From Lacisediminihabitans sp040549525 (lineage in GTDB: Bacteria > Actinomycetota > Actinomycetes > Actinomycetales > Microbacteriaceae), in NCBI RefSeq assembly GCF_040549525.1, contig NZ_JBEPTM010000001.1, positions 62,001 through 126,000 of the forward strand: a stretch of 64,000 nt of DNA, written 5' to 3'. The notes under the pieces were generated by a model. That model saw only the letters and a list, made by a program, of their open reading frames with translations, was not told the DNA's origin and did no database searches. Position numbers and translations under genes: made by a program. Of this stretch, positions 1-8,532 are shown in pieces (the first letter of the stretch is position 1; each line of letters begins with the position of its first letter).

Positions 1-152
1 GCGAAGAGCAGAAGGGCGAGTTCGAGGTTGCGGAGCTTCGCCGGGACGCGCAGCTTCAGGCGGATCGTGTTGGTGAAGGTCGACAGCGCCCCGGTATCCG
101 TCGCCGCGGGCGCGGGCATCCCGATCTGGGTGGTGCCTTCGGCGCTGGTCAT
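1..152 (-). CDS. rodA: RodA/FtsW-type SEDS glycosyltransferase, N-terminal fragment
   Basis: The reverse strand opens at an ATG (152-150), 9 bases after the pstP stop, and stays open for 50 codons to the window edge. It shows an Ala/Thr-rich cytoplasmic leader, then RNLELALLLFA, the start of the first membrane helix. SEDS proteins polymerise peptidoglycan glycan strands in the membrane together with a class B PBP. The identification rests on this short match and on position: fhaA-fhaB-pstP is followed by rodA, a PBP and serine/threonine kinases in most actinobacteria. RodA is preferred over FtsW because of that neighbourhood. The rest of the gene lies outside the window. Confidence 0.7.
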   Translation of the reverse strand, partial: MTSAEGTTQIGMPAPAATDTGALSTFTNTIRLKLRVPAKLRNLELALLLF

Positions 153-161
153 GACAGTGCT

Positions 162-1406
162 CTACTTGCTGGCATTTGTCAGTCGTTTGATGATCGCCTT
201 CGCGTCGGCGAGATCGGAGGCGCTGATGGTGTCGACGACAGTCTTTCGGGTGTAGCTCGGCAGGTCGTCGAGCCGCACGCTGGTCTCGGTGTAGATGCTG
301 TGCAGGGTGATCGGCCCGAGATCCTGCTGGATGCCGCGGTAGATGGCCACGGTCTGGCCGTCGGCGCCCACGTAGTACAGCGACTGCGACCAGCGATAGC
401 CGACGAAGAGAGCGCTGGCGAGCAGAGCGACGATCACGATGATCCCCACGAGCCAGGTGATGCGCCGACGGCGGGCGCGTCGACGGTCTTCGAGGATCAG
501 CTCGTCGAGATACTCATCGGATTCCGGTTCGAAGTGACTGTCTTCGTGCGCCTGCGTCGACTTGAGCGGATGCAGCAACAGGGTGGGCAGACGAAGCGGG
601 CGACGCCCCGACTCGCCCTCGAAGGTGAGGGGGGAGGCGGCGGATCCGACGATCATGACCGGTGACGACGCCGATTCGCCGGTCTCGTCGATGTCGACGA
701 TCACGACCGTGACATTGTCGGGCGCACCCTGGTCGAGGCTCTCCTTCACCAGGCGGTCCGCGGCGTCCCGCACCACGGCCTGGGCCGTGAGGGTGTGCTC
801 GATCTTGTCGTCGGAGACGTAACTCGAGAGGCCGTCGGAGCAGAGCATCCAGCGGTCCCCGGGCAGCACATCGAACACCGTGGTGTCGATCTCGGGGGTG
901 GCATCCACGTCGCCGAGCACGCGCATGAGCACGGACCGGCGGGGGTGGACGGCAGCCTCTTCCGGCGTGATGCGCCCGCTGTCGACGAGACGCTGCACGA
1001 AGGTGTGGTCGGCGGTGATCTGCTTGAGCGTTCCATCCCGCAGGAGATAGATGCGGGAGTCGCCGATGTGAGCGATGGCCACCTGAGAGCCTGATCGCAG
1101 GATGGCGCTCACCGTCGTGCCCATTCCGGTGAGTTCCGGATGCTCGAACACGGTCTCGGCGAGCATGCTGTTCGCCGCGCTGAGTGCCGACTGCAGGGCG
1201 AACTCCGCATCGGCGGCCGAGGCGTACTGCCGGTCGGCCTCCATCACGCGTTTGAGCGCGATCGCGGAAGCGACGTCACCGCCGGCGTGGCCACCCATAC
1301 CGTCGGCGACGACGAAGAGATGCGTGCCGGCATAGCCGGAGTCCTGGTTGTTCGCCCGGATCTTTCCGACGTGCGAAACGGCCGTGCTCTTGCCCGATGT
1401 GGCCAT
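162..1406 (-). CDS. pstP: PP2C-family serine/threonine protein phosphatase PstP
   Basis: Membrane-anchored PPM/PP2C phosphatase of 414 residues that would dephosphorylate the PknA/PknB kinases and their cell-wall and division targets. The metal-binding signatures are present in order: NNQD near residues 19-22, the VADGMGGH motif near 33-40, a CSDGLS motif near 190, and GAPDNVTVV near 230. A basic stretch (RRRARRRR) precedes a single membrane helix near residue 330, followed by an extracellular tail of about 70 residues, as in mycobacterial PstP. It lies 4 bases after fhaB and 9 bases before rodA on the same strand, so it is almost certainly part of one operon. Confidence 0.93.
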   Translation of the reverse strand: MATSGKSTAVSHVGKIRANNQDSGYAGTHLFVVADGMGGHAGGDVASAIALKRVMEADRQYASAADAEFALQSALSAANSMLAETVFEHPELTGMGTTVSAILRSGSQVAIAHIGDSRIYLLRDGTLKQITADHTFVQRLVDSGRITPEEAAVHPRRSVLMRVLGDVDATPEIDTTVFDVLPGDRWMLCSDGLSSYVSDDKIEHTLTAQAVVRDAADRLVKESLDQGAPDNVTVVIVDIDETGESASSPVMIVGSAASPLTFEGESGRRPLRLPTLLLHPLKSTQAHEDSHFEPESDEYLDELILEDRRRARRRRITWLVGIIVIVALLASALFVGYRWSQSLYYVGADGQTVAIYRGIQQDLGPITLHSIYTETSVRLDDLPSYTRKTVVDTISASDLADAKAIIKRLTNASK

Positions 1407-1410
1407 TCAC

Positions 1411-1980
1411 CTACCGCCGAAGTTCGAAACTGGTCGTGCCGATCCGAACCGGAGTGTTGAGCGGTACCGGTGTGGGAAGTGTGACCCGAGTGCCGTTGAG
1501 GAACGTGCCGTTGGTCGAGTCTAGGTCCTGGATCACCCAGTCCTCGCTCCAGAGCATGAGGCGCGCGTGATGCGTGGACGTGTAGTCGTCGCGGATGACG
1601 AGACCGCTCTCGCTCGATCGGCCGATGGTCAGAGGCTCCTTCGGCAGGCTGAGCTCGAGGCCCTCCTTCGGACCAGAGGTGATGACCAGCCGGGTGGCGA
1701 CGAGTGACGAGTTGCCGTTGCTCGCCTGCACGTCGAAGGCCTCGGTGGCATCCGAGGCGGTGCCAGCGCTCCAGGCGGGAGCGGGCGCCACCGGCGGCGC
1801 GACGGCGGAAGCGACGAATGGCTGGCTTGCCGCGGAAGCTGCGGAGGCGACATCCGCGGGCAATCGGCGCACCCGCTGTCCGAACAGGTCGGTGCGCAAC
1901 GCGTAGACGACGGCGAAAACGAAGGCCCAGAGGATGATCAAGAACCCGAATCGCAGAAGAAGAAGGGTCAGCTCACTCAT
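1411..1980 (-). CDS. fhaB: FHA-domain membrane protein FhaB (FipA-like)
   Basis: A 189-residue protein with one N-terminal membrane helix (about residues 5-27), a low-complexity Ala/Pro linker, and a C-terminal forkhead-associated domain (about 105-187). The FHA phosphothreonine-binding residues are visible in LTIGRSSESGLVI, STHHARL and LDSTNGTFLNG. FHA proteins of this locus bind phosphorylated kinase or division-protein peptides. The start codon overlaps the fhaA stop by 4 bases (ATGA on the reverse strand), so translation of the two is coupled. Confidence 0.92.
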   Translation of the reverse strand: MSELTLLLLRFGFLIILWAFVFAVVYALRTDLFGQRVRRLPADVASAASAASQPFVASAVAPPVAPAPAWSAGTASDATEAFDVQASNGNSSLVATRLVITSGPKEGLELSLPKEPLTIGRSSESGLVIRDDYTSTHHARLMLWSEDWVIQDLDSTNGTFLNGTRVTLPTPVPLNTPVRIGTTSFELRR

Positions 1981-2702
1981 CGCCGACCGCCGACATCGTC
2001 GTCGCCGGCACGGAGATCGGAGAACTGGTCAGCCGACGCTGATTGGGCGAGCACCCGGAACACGATACGGGTTCTTCCGATGTTGATGACGGAATCGGGG
2101 GCGAGCGGCGCTTTGTGCACCGGCGCGCCGTTGAGCTGCGAGCCGTTGGTGGATCCCAGGTCGTTGACCTCGGCGCGGGTGCCATCCCAGAGGATCTCGA
2201 CGTGCTTGCGAGAGATGCCGGTGTCATCCACGGTGATGTCGGCGTCATGGCCACGCCCGATGATCGTGCGGCTCTTCACGATGGGGTAGCGCTTGCCCGC
2301 GACATCCAGCACCGGCGTCCAAGCGACGGTGCCCTTGACGCTCACCGAGTCGATGCCGAGCACGCCCTGTGTCAGCGTGCTGTCTTCGGCGAGCGTGATG
2401 CTGATGCCGCCCGAGAACTGGTAGTGCTGGGCCGCGGCGTGCTGCTGAACGAGTCGGCTGAGTTCGTCGACGAGCGTGGGTCCGATGGCGGTCATCTTGG
2501 CGTAGTCGGCGCTGGAGAGGCGAACCGTGAACCGATTCGGCACCAGGATGCGGTCACGCGCGACGACCGCGGCCTTGGTATCGAGCTCGCGGCGGAGCGC
2601 GGAGGTGATCTCGACCGGTTGCAGGCCGGACTTGAAGGTCTTGGCAAACGCCCCGTTGACGGCGCGCTCCAAACCCTTCTCGAAGCTGTCCAGCAGGCCC
2701 AA
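1977..2702 (-). CDS. fhaA: FhaA, DUF3662 and FHA domain protein
   Basis: Soluble 241-residue protein. The N-terminal half is the DUF3662 domain (begins MGLLDSFEKGLERAVNGAF), and the C-terminal half is an FHA domain with TIIGRGHDADITV, SRKHVEIL and DLGSTNGSQLNG. In mycobacteria FhaA recognises phosphorylated MviN/MurJ and tunes peptidoglycan precursor flipping. It is shorter than mycobacterial FhaA because the long low-complexity linker between the domains is missing. It is the first gene of the reverse-strand operon; its promoter should lie in 2703-2819, the gap shared with the divergent tRNA-Leu. Confidence 0.92.
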   Translation of the reverse strand: MGLLDSFEKGLERAVNGAFAKTFKSGLQPVEITSALRRELDTKAAVVARDRILVPNRFTVRLSSADYAKMTAIGPTLVDELSRLVQQHAAAQHYQFSGGISITLAEDSTLTQGVLGIDSVSVKGTVAWTPVLDVAGKRYPIVKSRTIIGRGHDADITVDDTGISRKHVEILWDGTRAEVNDLGSTNGSQLNGAPVHKAPLAPDSVINIGRTRIVFRVLAQSASADQFSDLRAGDDDVGGRR

Positions 2703-2819
2703 CGTTCTCCCTCGTCACGGTGCGAGCATGTAGGTCGATGTTAGCCGCACGGCCTGTGCCGCGCCTTCCACCGCCCTGCTCATCCGGCTCGCGCCCGCTG
2801 TGGTAATGTCGCTAAGTCT

Positions 2820-2903
2820 GCGCGAGTGGCGAAATTGGCAGACGCGCACGGTTCAGGTCCGTGTGCCCGTGAGGGCATGGGGGTTCAAGTCCCCCCTCGC
2901 GCA
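2820..2903 (+). tRNA. tRNA-Leu (anticodon CAG)
   Basis: A full class II tRNA cloverleaf can be drawn. The acceptor strands GCGCGAG (2820-2826) and CTCGCGC (2896-2902) pair over 7 bp, followed by discriminator A at 2903. The anticodon stem CACGG/CCGTG encloses a TTCAGGT loop, giving anticodon CAG, which reads CUG leucine codons. A long variable arm (about 2866-2878) and the T-arm with GTTCAAGTC follow. CCA is not encoded. Overlapping reading frames here are artefacts of the tRNA. Confidence 0.97.
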
Positions 2904-2911
2904 CAACGCGG

Positions 2912-2943
2912 CGAAAGGCCATCGGATATCCGGTGGCCTTTCG
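2912..2943 (+). terminator. Rho-independent-type terminator of tRNA-Leu
   Basis: A 14-bp stem with one G-T pair: 2912-2925 (CGAAAGGCCATCGG) pairs with 2930-2943, closed by an ATAT loop. It starts 8 bases after the tRNA. The tail TCGTTTCCCC has only a short T run. It also separates the tRNA from the convergent yihY gene. Confidence 0.75.
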
Positions 2944-3010
2944 TCGTTTCCCCGGGTCGTTTGCCGTCGCGCTTCGCGACCGTGGGGCTGTCGAAGCCGG
3001 GAGGGTTCGC

Positions 3011-4114
3011 TCAGCCGTGGTGTCGGATCCGCTCCAGCACGGAGCGGACAACACTGCGGAGGCGAAAGGTCAGGGTATCCGTGCGGCGGGGAAGAGGCTC
3101 GCCGTCTCGAAGGAGCGCCCCAAGCTGTTCGTCGACCCTCGCCGTGCGGTGAGCGAGGTCGCTCGCCGTCGTGTCGCGAGTGGGAAGTTGGAGCTGCGCC
3201 TCGGCGCGGATGCCGGCCTGCAGCTCTCGCCCTCGCTCGAGTTCGGTATTGAACTCGGCCCCGAACAGAAGCGCGACATTGACGAGGAACAACCAGACGA
3301 AGAAGATGATGACCCCGGCAAGAGTTCCGAAGGTGCGGTTGTAGCTGGCGAAGTTCGCCAGGTAGAACGCAAAGCCTCCCGATGCGGCGCCGAGCAGGCT
3401 GATGGCGAGAATCGCCCCCGGACTCAGCCAGCGGAATCGTGGCTGGTGGATGTTCGGCGTCGTCGCGTAGAGCACCGTCACGATCGTGATGACCGCTGCG
3501 ACCAGTACCGGCCATTTCGCGATGTCCCACACTGTGACAGCGGTGTTGCCCACGCCCAGCGCGCCCCCGAGAGCGCGCAGAATCGGTCCGGATGCCGCCA
3601 CGATGATCGCGATGATCAGGATCAGGATGACGAGCAGAACGGTGACGGCGAGTTGAGCCGGCTTGCGCTTCCAATAGGGGCGCCCCTCGGGCACCTCGTA
3701 GATGCGATTCATCGCCCGGCTGAAGGCACTCACATAGGCGGAGGCGGACCACAACGATGCGATGACGCCGGCAATCAGGGCGAAGCTGGCCGTAGAGGTG
3801 GTGGCGACGTCGGTGAGAGGCGTGCGCAGCACATCGACGACGGGACCCGGCGCAACCTGGTTGAGCAGGAACAGCAGGCGATCGACAGTGCCCGGTCCGT
3901 CTCCGAAGACCCCGATCAGGGAGACGGTCGCCAGAGCCGCGGGGAACACCGAGAGCACAGAGAAGAAAGTGAGCCCCGCGGCCGCATCGATGCCGCCATC
4001 CTGCACGAATTCGTGGAGGGTGCGACGCGCCAGATAGGCCCAGGTCTGCTTCCGGAGCTGGGTGGGCCACGACGCTTTCACCGCATCATCCGGGGGCGGC
4101 GGATTTGTGGTCAT
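3011..4114 (-). CDS. YihY/BrkB-family inner-membrane protein
   Basis: A 367-residue integral membrane protein of the YihY/virulence factor BrkB family. The hallmark N-terminal segment DGGIDAAAGLTFFSVLSVFPA is followed by SASAYVSAFSRAMNRIYEV and about six membrane helices. The cytoplasmic C-terminal tail (from about residue 300) is charged and poorly conserved. The function of the family is not established: it was once misassigned as RNase BN, and transport or envelope roles are proposed. It is a monocistronic reverse-strand gene, convergent with the tRNA. Confidence 0.85.
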   Translation of the reverse strand: MTTNPPPPDDAVKASWPTQLRKQTWAYLARRTLHEFVQDGGIDAAAGLTFFSVLSVFPAALATVSLIGVFGDGPGTVDRLLFLLNQVAPGPVVDVLRTPLTDVATTSTASFALIAGVIASLWSASAYVSAFSRAMNRIYEVPEGRPYWKRKPAQLAVTVLLVILILIIAIIVAASGPILRALGGALGVGNTAVTVWDIAKWPVLVAAVITIVTVLYATTPNIHQPRFRWLSPGAILAISLLGAASGGFAFYLANFASYNRTFGTLAGVIIFFVWLFLVNVALLFGAEFNTELERGRELQAGIRAEAQLQLPTRDTTASDLAHRTARVDEQLGALLRDGEPLPRRTDTLTFRLRSVVRSVLERIRHHG

Positions 4115-4242
4115 GACTCACGCTATCCCGCGTGAGCGCCGACGGGATATTCGGGCGCTCTCTCTACCCCCGCAAGGCATCTGGCCCAGCTGAGCGACAA
4201 TTCCGGCGTCCGGTAGGTTTCCAGCATGCGCGGTGATATCCA

Positions 4243-5085
4243 GTGAGGGTTTCCGGGGCGACCGGCGCCGCGATCGTGATCGCCGCAGCACTCCTTCCGC
4301 TCCTCAGCGGATGCTCGGCCGCACCGGCGCCGAAGCTCTCGGTAGCGCTGTTTCAGAACCGCGCCGACTACGCGACCCGCAGCCTGCAGGTCGAGATCAC
4401 CAATCGCGGAGCAACGGATGTGGTCATCACCGCTGCCACCTTCACCTCCGCCTACTTCGAGGGAACCGGCACCGCCGGGCATCTGCCCTACACCCTTGTC
4501 GCCGGCATGACCACGGACTTCCCGGCGACCGTCCCGCCGCCGGTCTGCGAGGGACCGGACACCACGCCGACCGCCACGATCCACGTCACTCCCGAGGGTG
4601 GTTCCCCCCTCGTCGTCACGAGCACACCGAAGGTGCCGTTCAACTCCCTCGGCGCCCTGCACGCGCAGGACTGTGGGCAGCAGGCCTTCGAGAAGGTCGC
4701 GAGCATCACCCCGGCGCCGCACCTGCGGTTCGAGACTCGGGATGGCTCGGAGCTCGCCCTCCTCGACGTCACCTTCGCCCCGACGGGGTCCCCCGGCACT
4801 GTGACACTCGTGTCCACCACCGGCACGACGCTGCTGATCCCCACGGAGGGTGAGGTGCGTCCGCTGGGAATCACCTTCAGTGCGGCGAGTGCCCCGACGG
4901 TGCTCACCTTCGACTTCGTGCCGTCCCGGTGCGGAACCCACGTGATCTCCGAAGACAAGATCGGCACGCTCATCCCGTTCCACGCCGTCGCGGGAAAGTT
5001 CGAGGACGCCTACTTCCGGGTCGCGGTCTCCCCCGTGGTCAAGGCGGAGTTCTACGACTGGGTGGGCCGCTACTGCGGGCAGTAG
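4243..5085 (+). CDS. Putative lipoprotein of unknown function
   Basis: A 280-residue exported protein starting at GTG 4243. The signal peptide (hydrophobic IVIAAALLPLL) ends in the lipobox LSGC, with Cys24 as the expected lipidated residue. The mature part is beta-rich, with repeated Thr/Val stretches and conserved-looking Cys in CEGPD, QDCGQ, SRCGTHV and RYCGQ, so disulfides are plausible. I do not recognise a catalytic motif. It is divergent from yihY (128-base gap) and convergent with the aldo/keto reductase 3 bases downstream. The start is fairly secure because the signal peptide begins right after it, although no strong Shine-Dalgarno sequence is visible. Confidence 0.72.
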   Translation: MRVSGATGAAIVIAAALLPLLSGCSAAPAPKLSVALFQNRADYATRSLQVEITNRGATDVVITAATFTSAYFEGTGTAGHLPYTLVAGMTTDFPATVPPPVCEGPDTTPTATIHVTPEGGSPLVVTSTPKVPFNSLGALHAQDCGQQAFEKVASITPAPHLRFETRDGSELALLDVTFAPTGSPGTVTLVSTTGTTLLIPTEGEVRPLGITFSAASAPTVLTFDFVPSRCGTHVISEDKIGTLIPFHAVAGKFEDAYFRVAVSPVVKAEFYDWVGRYCGQ

Positions 5086-5088
5086 CCC

Positions 5089-6120
5089 TCAGCGCCCACC
5101 CTCGAGATTGCGGTTGCGCTGGGCCACTCCGGCGACACCATAGGGATAGTCGTCGGCACGGGGTGCGCTCGCCGCGGTGAGGCTGTCGAGCTGCTCCGGT
5201 GAGAGTTTCAGGTCGACGGCGCCCATGTTGTCGGTGAGTTGGGCGACGGTGCGAGCCCCGAGGATCACCGAGGTCACCGCGGGCTGGGCTCCGAGCCACG
5301 CGAGCGCGACCTGCGAGGAGCTCGCGCCGTGGGCATCCGCAATCGACTTCACCGTGTCGATGATCGTCCAGGTCTGCTCGCGGGCGTTGCGCTGCTTCCA
5401 GGCCTCCATGCCGCGCTCGGGGTTCTCCCCGAGGCGCGTTGCGCCGGTGGGCGCCTGGTCGCGCACGTACTTGCCGCTCAGCCAGCCGCCGCCGAGGGGC
5501 GACCACGGCAGCAGTCCGATGCCCGCGTCGAGGGCCGCCGGCACTACCTCGTGTTCGATGTCACGCACCAGAAGGCTGTATTGCGGTTGCAGGGTGACGG
5601 GCGGCGCCCAACCATGGGCCTTCGCCACGTGCACGGCCTTGGTCAGCTGCCAGCCGAGGTAGTTGGAGAAGCCGTAGTAGGCGATCTTGCCCTGCCCGAT
5701 CGCGTCGTTCAGAAATCCGAGGGTCTCCTCGATCGGGGTGAAGGCGTCCCACGCGTGCATCTGGTAGAGGTCGATCTGATCCACGCCCAGACGGCGGAGG
5801 GATGCGTCGAGCGCGCGCCCGAGGTGACGGCGGCTGAGTCCGAGGTCGTTGGGCCCGGTCCCCATCGGGAAGCGTCCCTTGGTGGCGATCACCACCTGCT
5901 CACGCTCGGTGGGGTGCGAGGCGAGCCAGCTGCCGATGATCTTCTCCGAGGTGCCGGAGCTGTAGACATCCGCGGTGTCGATGAATGTTCCGCCGGACTC
6001 GAGGAAGGAATCGAGAATGAGGTGGGATGTTTTCTCGTCGGCCTCCGCGCCGAAGGTCATGGTTCCGAGGGCCTGCGCTGACACGACTGTGCCGCTGTTT
6101 CCGAGTGTGCGAAATTCCAT
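5089..6120 (-). CDS. Aldo/keto reductase
   Basis: A 343-residue NADPH-dependent aldo/keto reductase of the AKR11-13/YajO type with a TIM-barrel fold. The catalytic tetrad is present: Asp48 (FIDTADVY), Tyr53, Lys81 (VIATKGRF) and His122 (YQMHAWD). The cofactor-binding C-terminal part contains SSSQVALAWL and VILGARTVAQL. The physiological substrate cannot be told from the sequence. Relatives reduce xenobiotic aldehydes or keto sugars. It appears to be a single-gene unit. Confidence 0.88.
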   Translation of the reverse strand: MEFRTLGNSGTVVSAQALGTMTFGAEADEKTSHLILDSFLESGGTFIDTADVYSSGTSEKIIGSWLASHPTEREQVVIATKGRFPMGTGPNDLGLSRRHLGRALDASLRRLGVDQIDLYQMHAWDAFTPIEETLGFLNDAIGQGKIAYYGFSNYLGWQLTKAVHVAKAHGWAPPVTLQPQYSLLVRDIEHEVVPAALDAGIGLLPWSPLGGGWLSGKYVRDQAPTGATRLGENPERGMEAWKQRNAREQTWTIIDTVKSIADAHGASSSQVALAWLGAQPAVTSVILGARTVAQLTDNMGAVDLKLSPEQLDSLTAASAPRADDYPYGVAGVAQRNRNLEGGR

Positions 6121-6212
6121 ACTTTCGACGGTAGTCCCGATCTGGTGGTGCGCTACCCCGTCTGCAGAGCGCGGCCCGATCCCGTAGATTTCTTCTTAGG
6201 TTTCGTTAGCCC

Positions 6213-6236
6213 GATGTGGTGCACGATGTGGTGCAC
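6213..6236 (+). repeat. Two exact 12-bp tandem direct repeats upstream of the SSADH gene
   Basis: GATGTGGTGCAC occurs twice back to back (6213-6224 and 6225-6236), 34 bases before the ATG at 6270. Each copy contains the palindromic hexamer GTGCAC. The position suits an operator for a regulator that binds direct repeats. This is inference; no adjacent regulator gene is obvious. Confidence 0.45.
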
Positions 6237-6269
6237 GGGCCGGCCGCGAACACAGATCGAGGAGCACTC

Positions 6270-7640
6270 ATGAGCGAGTACGTCGTCACCAATCCCGCCA
6301 CCGGAGCACAGGGAGCCGTCTTCCCGCCGGCGACCGATGCCGAGTTGGATGCCGCCCTCGGTTCCGCCGACACGGCGCACCGCACCTGGTCGCGCACGAG
6401 CACCCTTGCCGAGCGCACGGCTCTCGTGCAGAGGGTCGCCGAACTCCATGTCGAGCGTCGGGAGGCGCTCGCCGAGATCATCGTGCGCGAGATGGGCAAG
6501 CCGCTCGACCAGGCTCTCGGCGAGGTCGATTTCAGCGGAGCGATCTACTCCTACTACGCCGAGAACGGCGAGAAGTTCCTCGCCGACGAGCAGATCGATC
6601 TTCTCGACGGTGAGGGCAGCGCGTTCGTGCGCCGGTCATCCCTCGGCGCGCTTCTCGGCATCATGCCGTGGAACTTCCCCTACTACCAGGTGGCCCGCTT
6701 CGCCGGCCCGAACCTGGTGCTCGGCAACACCATCCTGCTGAAGCACGCGGGGCAGTGCCCGGAATCGGCGGCCGCCATCGAGCAGATCTTCCACGACGCC
6801 GGGTTCCCCGAGGGCGCTTACGTCAACATCTACGCGTCCAATGAGCAGATCGCCGAGCTGATCGCGGATCCGCGCCTCGTCGGGGTCTCCCTCACCGGTT
6901 CGGAGCGCGCCGGGGCGGCTGTCGCCGAGGTGGCAGGCCGCAACCTGAAGAAGGTCGTCCTCGAGCTCGGCGGGTCGGACCCGTTCATCCTGCTCAGCAC
7001 CGACGACATGGATGCAACGGTCGATGCTGCCGTCTCCGGCCGCATCGATAACAACGGTCAGGCCTGCAACGCGGCCAAGCGGTTCGTCGTGCTCGGCGAC
7101 CTGTACGAGGACTTCCTCGCCCGCTTCACCGCGAAGCTCACCCAGCCCACTCCGTCGGACCCGATGGCGGATGGCACGGTGCTCGGCCCGCTGTCGTCCG
7201 CGCTCGCCGCAGACCGCCTCGACGAGCAGGTCGAGCGGGCGATCGCCCAGGGCGCGACCGTCGTCGCTCGGGGCGAGCGCAGCGGCACCTACTTCCCGTC
7301 GGTGGTGCTCACCGGCGTCACGGCGCAGATGGACGCCCACCACGAGGAGTTCTTCGGCCCGGTCGCCATCGTCTACAGCGTGCCGGATGAGGCCGCGGCC
7401 GTCACTCTGGCGAATGACACCCCGTTCGGGCTCGGTTCGTACCTCTTCTCAACGGACTCCGAGCAGGTGCTGCGCGTCGCCGACCAGATCGAGGCCGGCA
7501 TGGTCTTCGTCAACGGCGTGGGGCTCGACAGCCCGGAACTGCCCTTCGGAGGCATCAAGCGCAGCGGGTTCGGCCGCGAGCTCGGGCGCTTCGGCATCGA
7601 AGAGTTCGTGAACCGCAAGATGATCCGCATCCTCAAGTAG
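6270..7640 (+). CDS. NAD(P)-dependent succinate-semialdehyde dehydrogenase
   Basis: A 456-residue aldehyde dehydrogenase of the short GabD1/Sad type that oxidises succinate semialdehyde to succinate (end of the GABA shunt). Catalytic residues are in place: Glu232 in VLELGGSDPF and Cys266 in NNGQACNAAKR, with the Rossmann segment GSERAGAAVAEVAG. The ATG at 6270 is chosen because CGAGGAG sits 8 bases upstream and the family starts there; an in-frame ATG at 6216 would add 18 unconserved residues. It could serve the GABA-type aminotransferase gene at 20925-22277, but it is 14 kb away. Related semialdehydes are possible substrates. Confidence 0.88.
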   Translation: MSEYVVTNPATGAQGAVFPPATDAELDAALGSADTAHRTWSRTSTLAERTALVQRVAELHVERREALAEIIVREMGKPLDQALGEVDFSGAIYSYYAENGEKFLADEQIDLLDGEGSAFVRRSSLGALLGIMPWNFPYYQVARFAGPNLVLGNTILLKHAGQCPESAAAIEQIFHDAGFPEGAYVNIYASNEQIAELIADPRLVGVSLTGSERAGAAVAEVAGRNLKKVVLELGGSDPFILLSTDDMDATVDAAVSGRIDNNGQACNAAKRFVVLGDLYEDFLARFTAKLTQPTPSDPMADGTVLGPLSSALAADRLDEQVERAIAQGATVVARGERSGTYFPSVVLTGVTAQMDAHHEEFFGPVAIVYSVPDEAAAVTLANDTPFGLGSYLFSTDSEQVLRVADQIEAGMVFVNGVGLDSPELPFGGIKRSGFGRELGRFGIEEFVNRKMIRILK

Positions 7641-7714
7641 CGACCGAGGAGACGCCACCGGGGCCGCAGCACCTCCCCGGCGAGGGCCGGTCTCGGGTGC
7701 GGTCGCGCCCGATC

Positions 7715-8254
7715 CTAAGGCGAGAAGTGTCGCCAGTGCCCCTCGGATACGACACCGACGGAATCATCGACGACCGTTATCGCGGTCTGGTCATCGATCG
7801 CAGAGCACGAGCGACCCATCCCTGCGGCCCATTTTTCCGCCGCTGCCATCGAGTTGCCCGGCAGTTCACCCGTGGTCAGATGCGGGCAGATCGAGAAGTC
7901 GACAACCCCCAGGGTGGTGTCGTCTCCGTTTGGTGGTTGCCAGCCGACAAACTCTGTGCCGATGCGTGGAGTCATCACCATGCTGCCGGCGCTGAGCCCC
8001 ACCCAAACCATCCTGCTCAACGACGGGAGCATCTCGGCCAGCCCCGACTGCCGCATCCAGTGAGACAGGTAGAGGGCGTCACCGCCGGCAACGAGAAGGC
8101 CATCCGTCTCGCGAACCAGCGGCTTCCAGCGGCTTTCGTCAAGGCTCGGCGGGGCCGTCAGCTCGAGCACCCCGACGGACTTCCAGCCGAGGTCGACCAG
8201 GTGATTCTCGGACCTGCCGGAGATGAACTCCCATGCCGTGACTCCAGGCCCCAC
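7715..8254 (-). pseudogene. Peptidase S51 (PepE-like), N-terminally truncated
   Basis: 179 codons match the C-terminal four fifths of peptidase E-like serine hydrolases: the strand VAGGDALYLSHW, the nucleophile elbow GLSAGS (Ser88 from the first possible GTG), a His in ICPHL, and the usual C-terminus ending VSEGHWRHFSP. The conserved segment CIPTAQYGHPWV continues upstream in frame (to about 8290), but no usable ATG/GTG/TTG lies there. The expected start, with its first beta-strand and TSGG motif, is absent, and an in-frame TAG sits near 8355. Either a 5' deletion/frameshift has killed the gene, or a start-less remnant is translated from GTG 8254. An assembly error is the alternative. Confidence 0.6.
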
Positions 8255-8420
8255 CCAGGGGTGACCGTATTGGGCCGTCGGGATGCAGCATCTGCAACGG
8301 ATCCGGCATTCGCCCCTGTGTTCACCGCGCAGGAGTGCCCGATCTCCGTCAGCCTAGGGTTTCGGGCGCCAGACATCCATGGCGCTCACGACCGGCTGCG
8401 GGTCGGGCCGCCCTGGTGAT

Positions 8421-8453
8421 CTCCCGCGGCATCCGACCCGGGGATCGCGGGAG
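8421..8453. other. Perfect 8-bp inverted repeat with 17-base loop
   Basis: CTCCCGCG (8421-8428) pairs with CGCGGGAG (8446-8453) in the 278-base gap between the truncated S51 gene and the small membrane protein gene. There is no T run on either strand, so a terminator role is uncertain. Nothing else convincing is visible in 8255-8532 apart from decayed S51 sequence near 8255-8350. Confidence 0.35.
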
Positions 8454-8532
8454 GGACCACGGATGCCCCGGCTCCGAAACAGCACCGCCCCTTTTCCTGC
8501 GCCTGGCGGGTTTCTCGGCATAGTGTGAGGAC

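Noticed and set aside
2080..2289. Short forward frames opposite fhaA and fhaB
   Set aside because: No start context or family resemblance; the FHA-domain reading on the reverse strand is unambiguous.
2800..3252. Reading frames running through the tRNA-Leu, one beginning MAKLADAHGSG
   Set aside because: This is the well-known artefact of translating a class II tRNA; the cloverleaf and terminator explain the sequence.
2853..4070. A 405-codon frame overlapping yihY on the same strand in another phase
   Set aside because: Arg/His/Pro-rich composition without any recognisable motif; the YihY frame has a full membrane-protein pattern and a family match.
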